A DNA stretch of 64,000 nucleotides from Massilia sp. METH4 (GTDB lineage Bacteria; Pseudomonadota; Gammaproteobacteria; Burkholderiales; Burkholderiaceae_D), in the NCBI RefSeq assembly GCF_037094685.1, contig NZ_CP146614.1:3472001-3536000 (forward strand), given 5' to 3'. The stretch's first letter is position 1; each line of letters opens with the position of its first letter. The notes beneath the pieces are model-generated. The model saw only the letters and a program-made list of their open reading frames with translations, was not told the DNA's origin and did no database searches. The position numbers and the translations under genes were made by a program. Positions 63,513 through 64,000 of this stretch are shown piece by piece.

Positions 63513-64000
63513 CGCCGGTAAGCAAGTGCCCGCGGCCGGCGGCTTCACCTATGTGGGCCTGGTCATCCTGGTCGCCATCATCGGGCTCGTCGCCGCCACG
63601 ACGGTGCGGGTCGGTGTCACGTTGCAGCGGGCGCAGGCCGAACGCGACCTGCTGCACATCGGCGAACAGTTCAGCAACGCGCTGAAAAGCTACGCCGCCG
63701 CCACGCCGGCCGGCCAACCGCAGCAGCCGCCGACCTTGAAGGAGTTGCTGAAGGACCCGCGCTTTCCGGGCACGCGCCGCCACCTGCGCAAGATATTCAT
63801 CGATCCAATGACGGGCAAGGCGGAGTGGGGCATTCTCTACATGGCCGACAACAAGGGCATCCTGGGCATCCACAGCCTGTCGAAGGCCATGCCGATCAAG
63901 ATCAGCAATTTCCCGGCGCGCTTCCAGTCGTTCAGCGGCAAGCAAAAGGTGTCGGAATGGGTGTTCACGTTCGATGGCCAGGAACCGTTGCCGCCGGGCC
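63499..64000 (+). CDS. Atypical pseudopilin lacking Glu+5, cut by window end
   Basis: The frame opens at ATG 63499, overlapping the previous gene by 14 nt, and stays open to the last base (167 codons visible). A prepilin-like site AAGG/FTYVG precedes the helix LVILVAIIGLVAATTVRVGV, but residue +5 is Gly, not Glu. Then LQRAQAERDLLHIGEQFSNAL, LKELLKDPRFPGTRRHLRKIF and DPMTGKAEWGILYMADNKGI, a pseudopilin-like body. Loss of Glu+5 is known for GspK, which sits at the fibre tip. The role here is inferred from that. Confidence 0.85.
   Translation, partial: MQNGNAGKQVPAAGGFTYVGLVILVAIIGLVAATTVRVGVTLQRAQAERDLLHIGEQFSNALKSYAAATPAGQPQQPPTLKELLKDPRFPGTRRHLRKIFIDPMTGKAEWGILYMADNKGILGIHSLSKAMPIKISNFPARFQSFSGKQKVSEWVFTFDGQEPLPPG

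Overview
The window looks like chromosomal DNA of a GC-rich betaproteobacterium, most likely Oxalobacteraceae (Massilia, Duganella or Pseudoduganella type). The grounds are four PEP-CTERM proteins, an EpsL/D/E/F/G exopolysaccharide operon with exosortase B and EpsI, an anthraniloyl-CoA catabolic cluster, and a T2SS/type IV pilus hybrid cluster. This placement comes from family knowledge; no search was run.

Layout. (1) 1-2618: the C-terminal part of a hybrid histidine kinase (ATPase, receiver, HPt), a PEP-CTERM protein behind a recognisable promoter, and a lone response regulator. (2) 2680-9610: a six-gene operon with overlapping or nearly abutting genes, matching aerobic 2-aminobenzoate degradation through CoA thioesters: CoA ligase, FAD monooxygenase/OYE fusion, MarR regulator, enoyl-CoA hydratase, acyl-CoA dehydrogenase and RidA. 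A perfect 12-bp palindrome overlaps the likely promoter. (3) 9644-12932, minus strand: a GtrA-ArnT-like fusion and a GtrB-like polyprenyl-phosphate glycosyltransferase, separated by a short degenerate repeat array. (4) 13939-17567: a membrane acyltransferase, tRNA-Arg(CCT) and the ABC-F protein Uup.

(5) 17739-46090: the centre of the window, a roughly 28-kb exopolysaccharide locus coupled to exosortase B. It holds a PEP-CTERM-associated CPBP-type membrane protease, outer-membrane EpsL, the initiating phosphoglycosyltransferase, EpsD, EpsE, EpsF, EpsG, XrtB, EpsI, a Wzy-like polymerase, a Wzx-like flippase and a GT14 enzyme. A second block holds two heparinase II/III-fold proteins (one exported), three GT4 glycosyltransferases, two acetyltransferases, an AlgD-like GDP-mannose 6-dehydrogenase, GalE, a sugar-phosphate nucleotidyltransferase and ManC. 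The gene set predicts an undecaprenyl-linked, Wzy-type polymer containing mannuronate-type and hexose sugars with O-acetylation. EpsG has lost the key residues of its Walker A motif.

(6) 46244-53976: two tandem FxDxF PEP-CTERM proteins, a TIGR03790-like protein, a large ExeM/NucH-type exported nuclease followed by a further PEP-CTERM protein, and a second membrane acyltransferase paralogous to the one at 13.9 kb. (7) 54768-64000: a compact secretion cluster mixing T2SS (GspG, F, E, D) and type IV pilus (PilM/N/O/P-like) parts with three further pseudopilins. The last of these lacks Glu+5 and runs off the window.

The themes that join the window are envelope and matrix: EPS synthesis, exosortase anchoring, matrix hydrolases and nuclease, and a secretion machine. 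Gene-free stretches longer than 300 nt (12933-13938, 31107-31413, 52315-52692, 53977-54767) are described separately.
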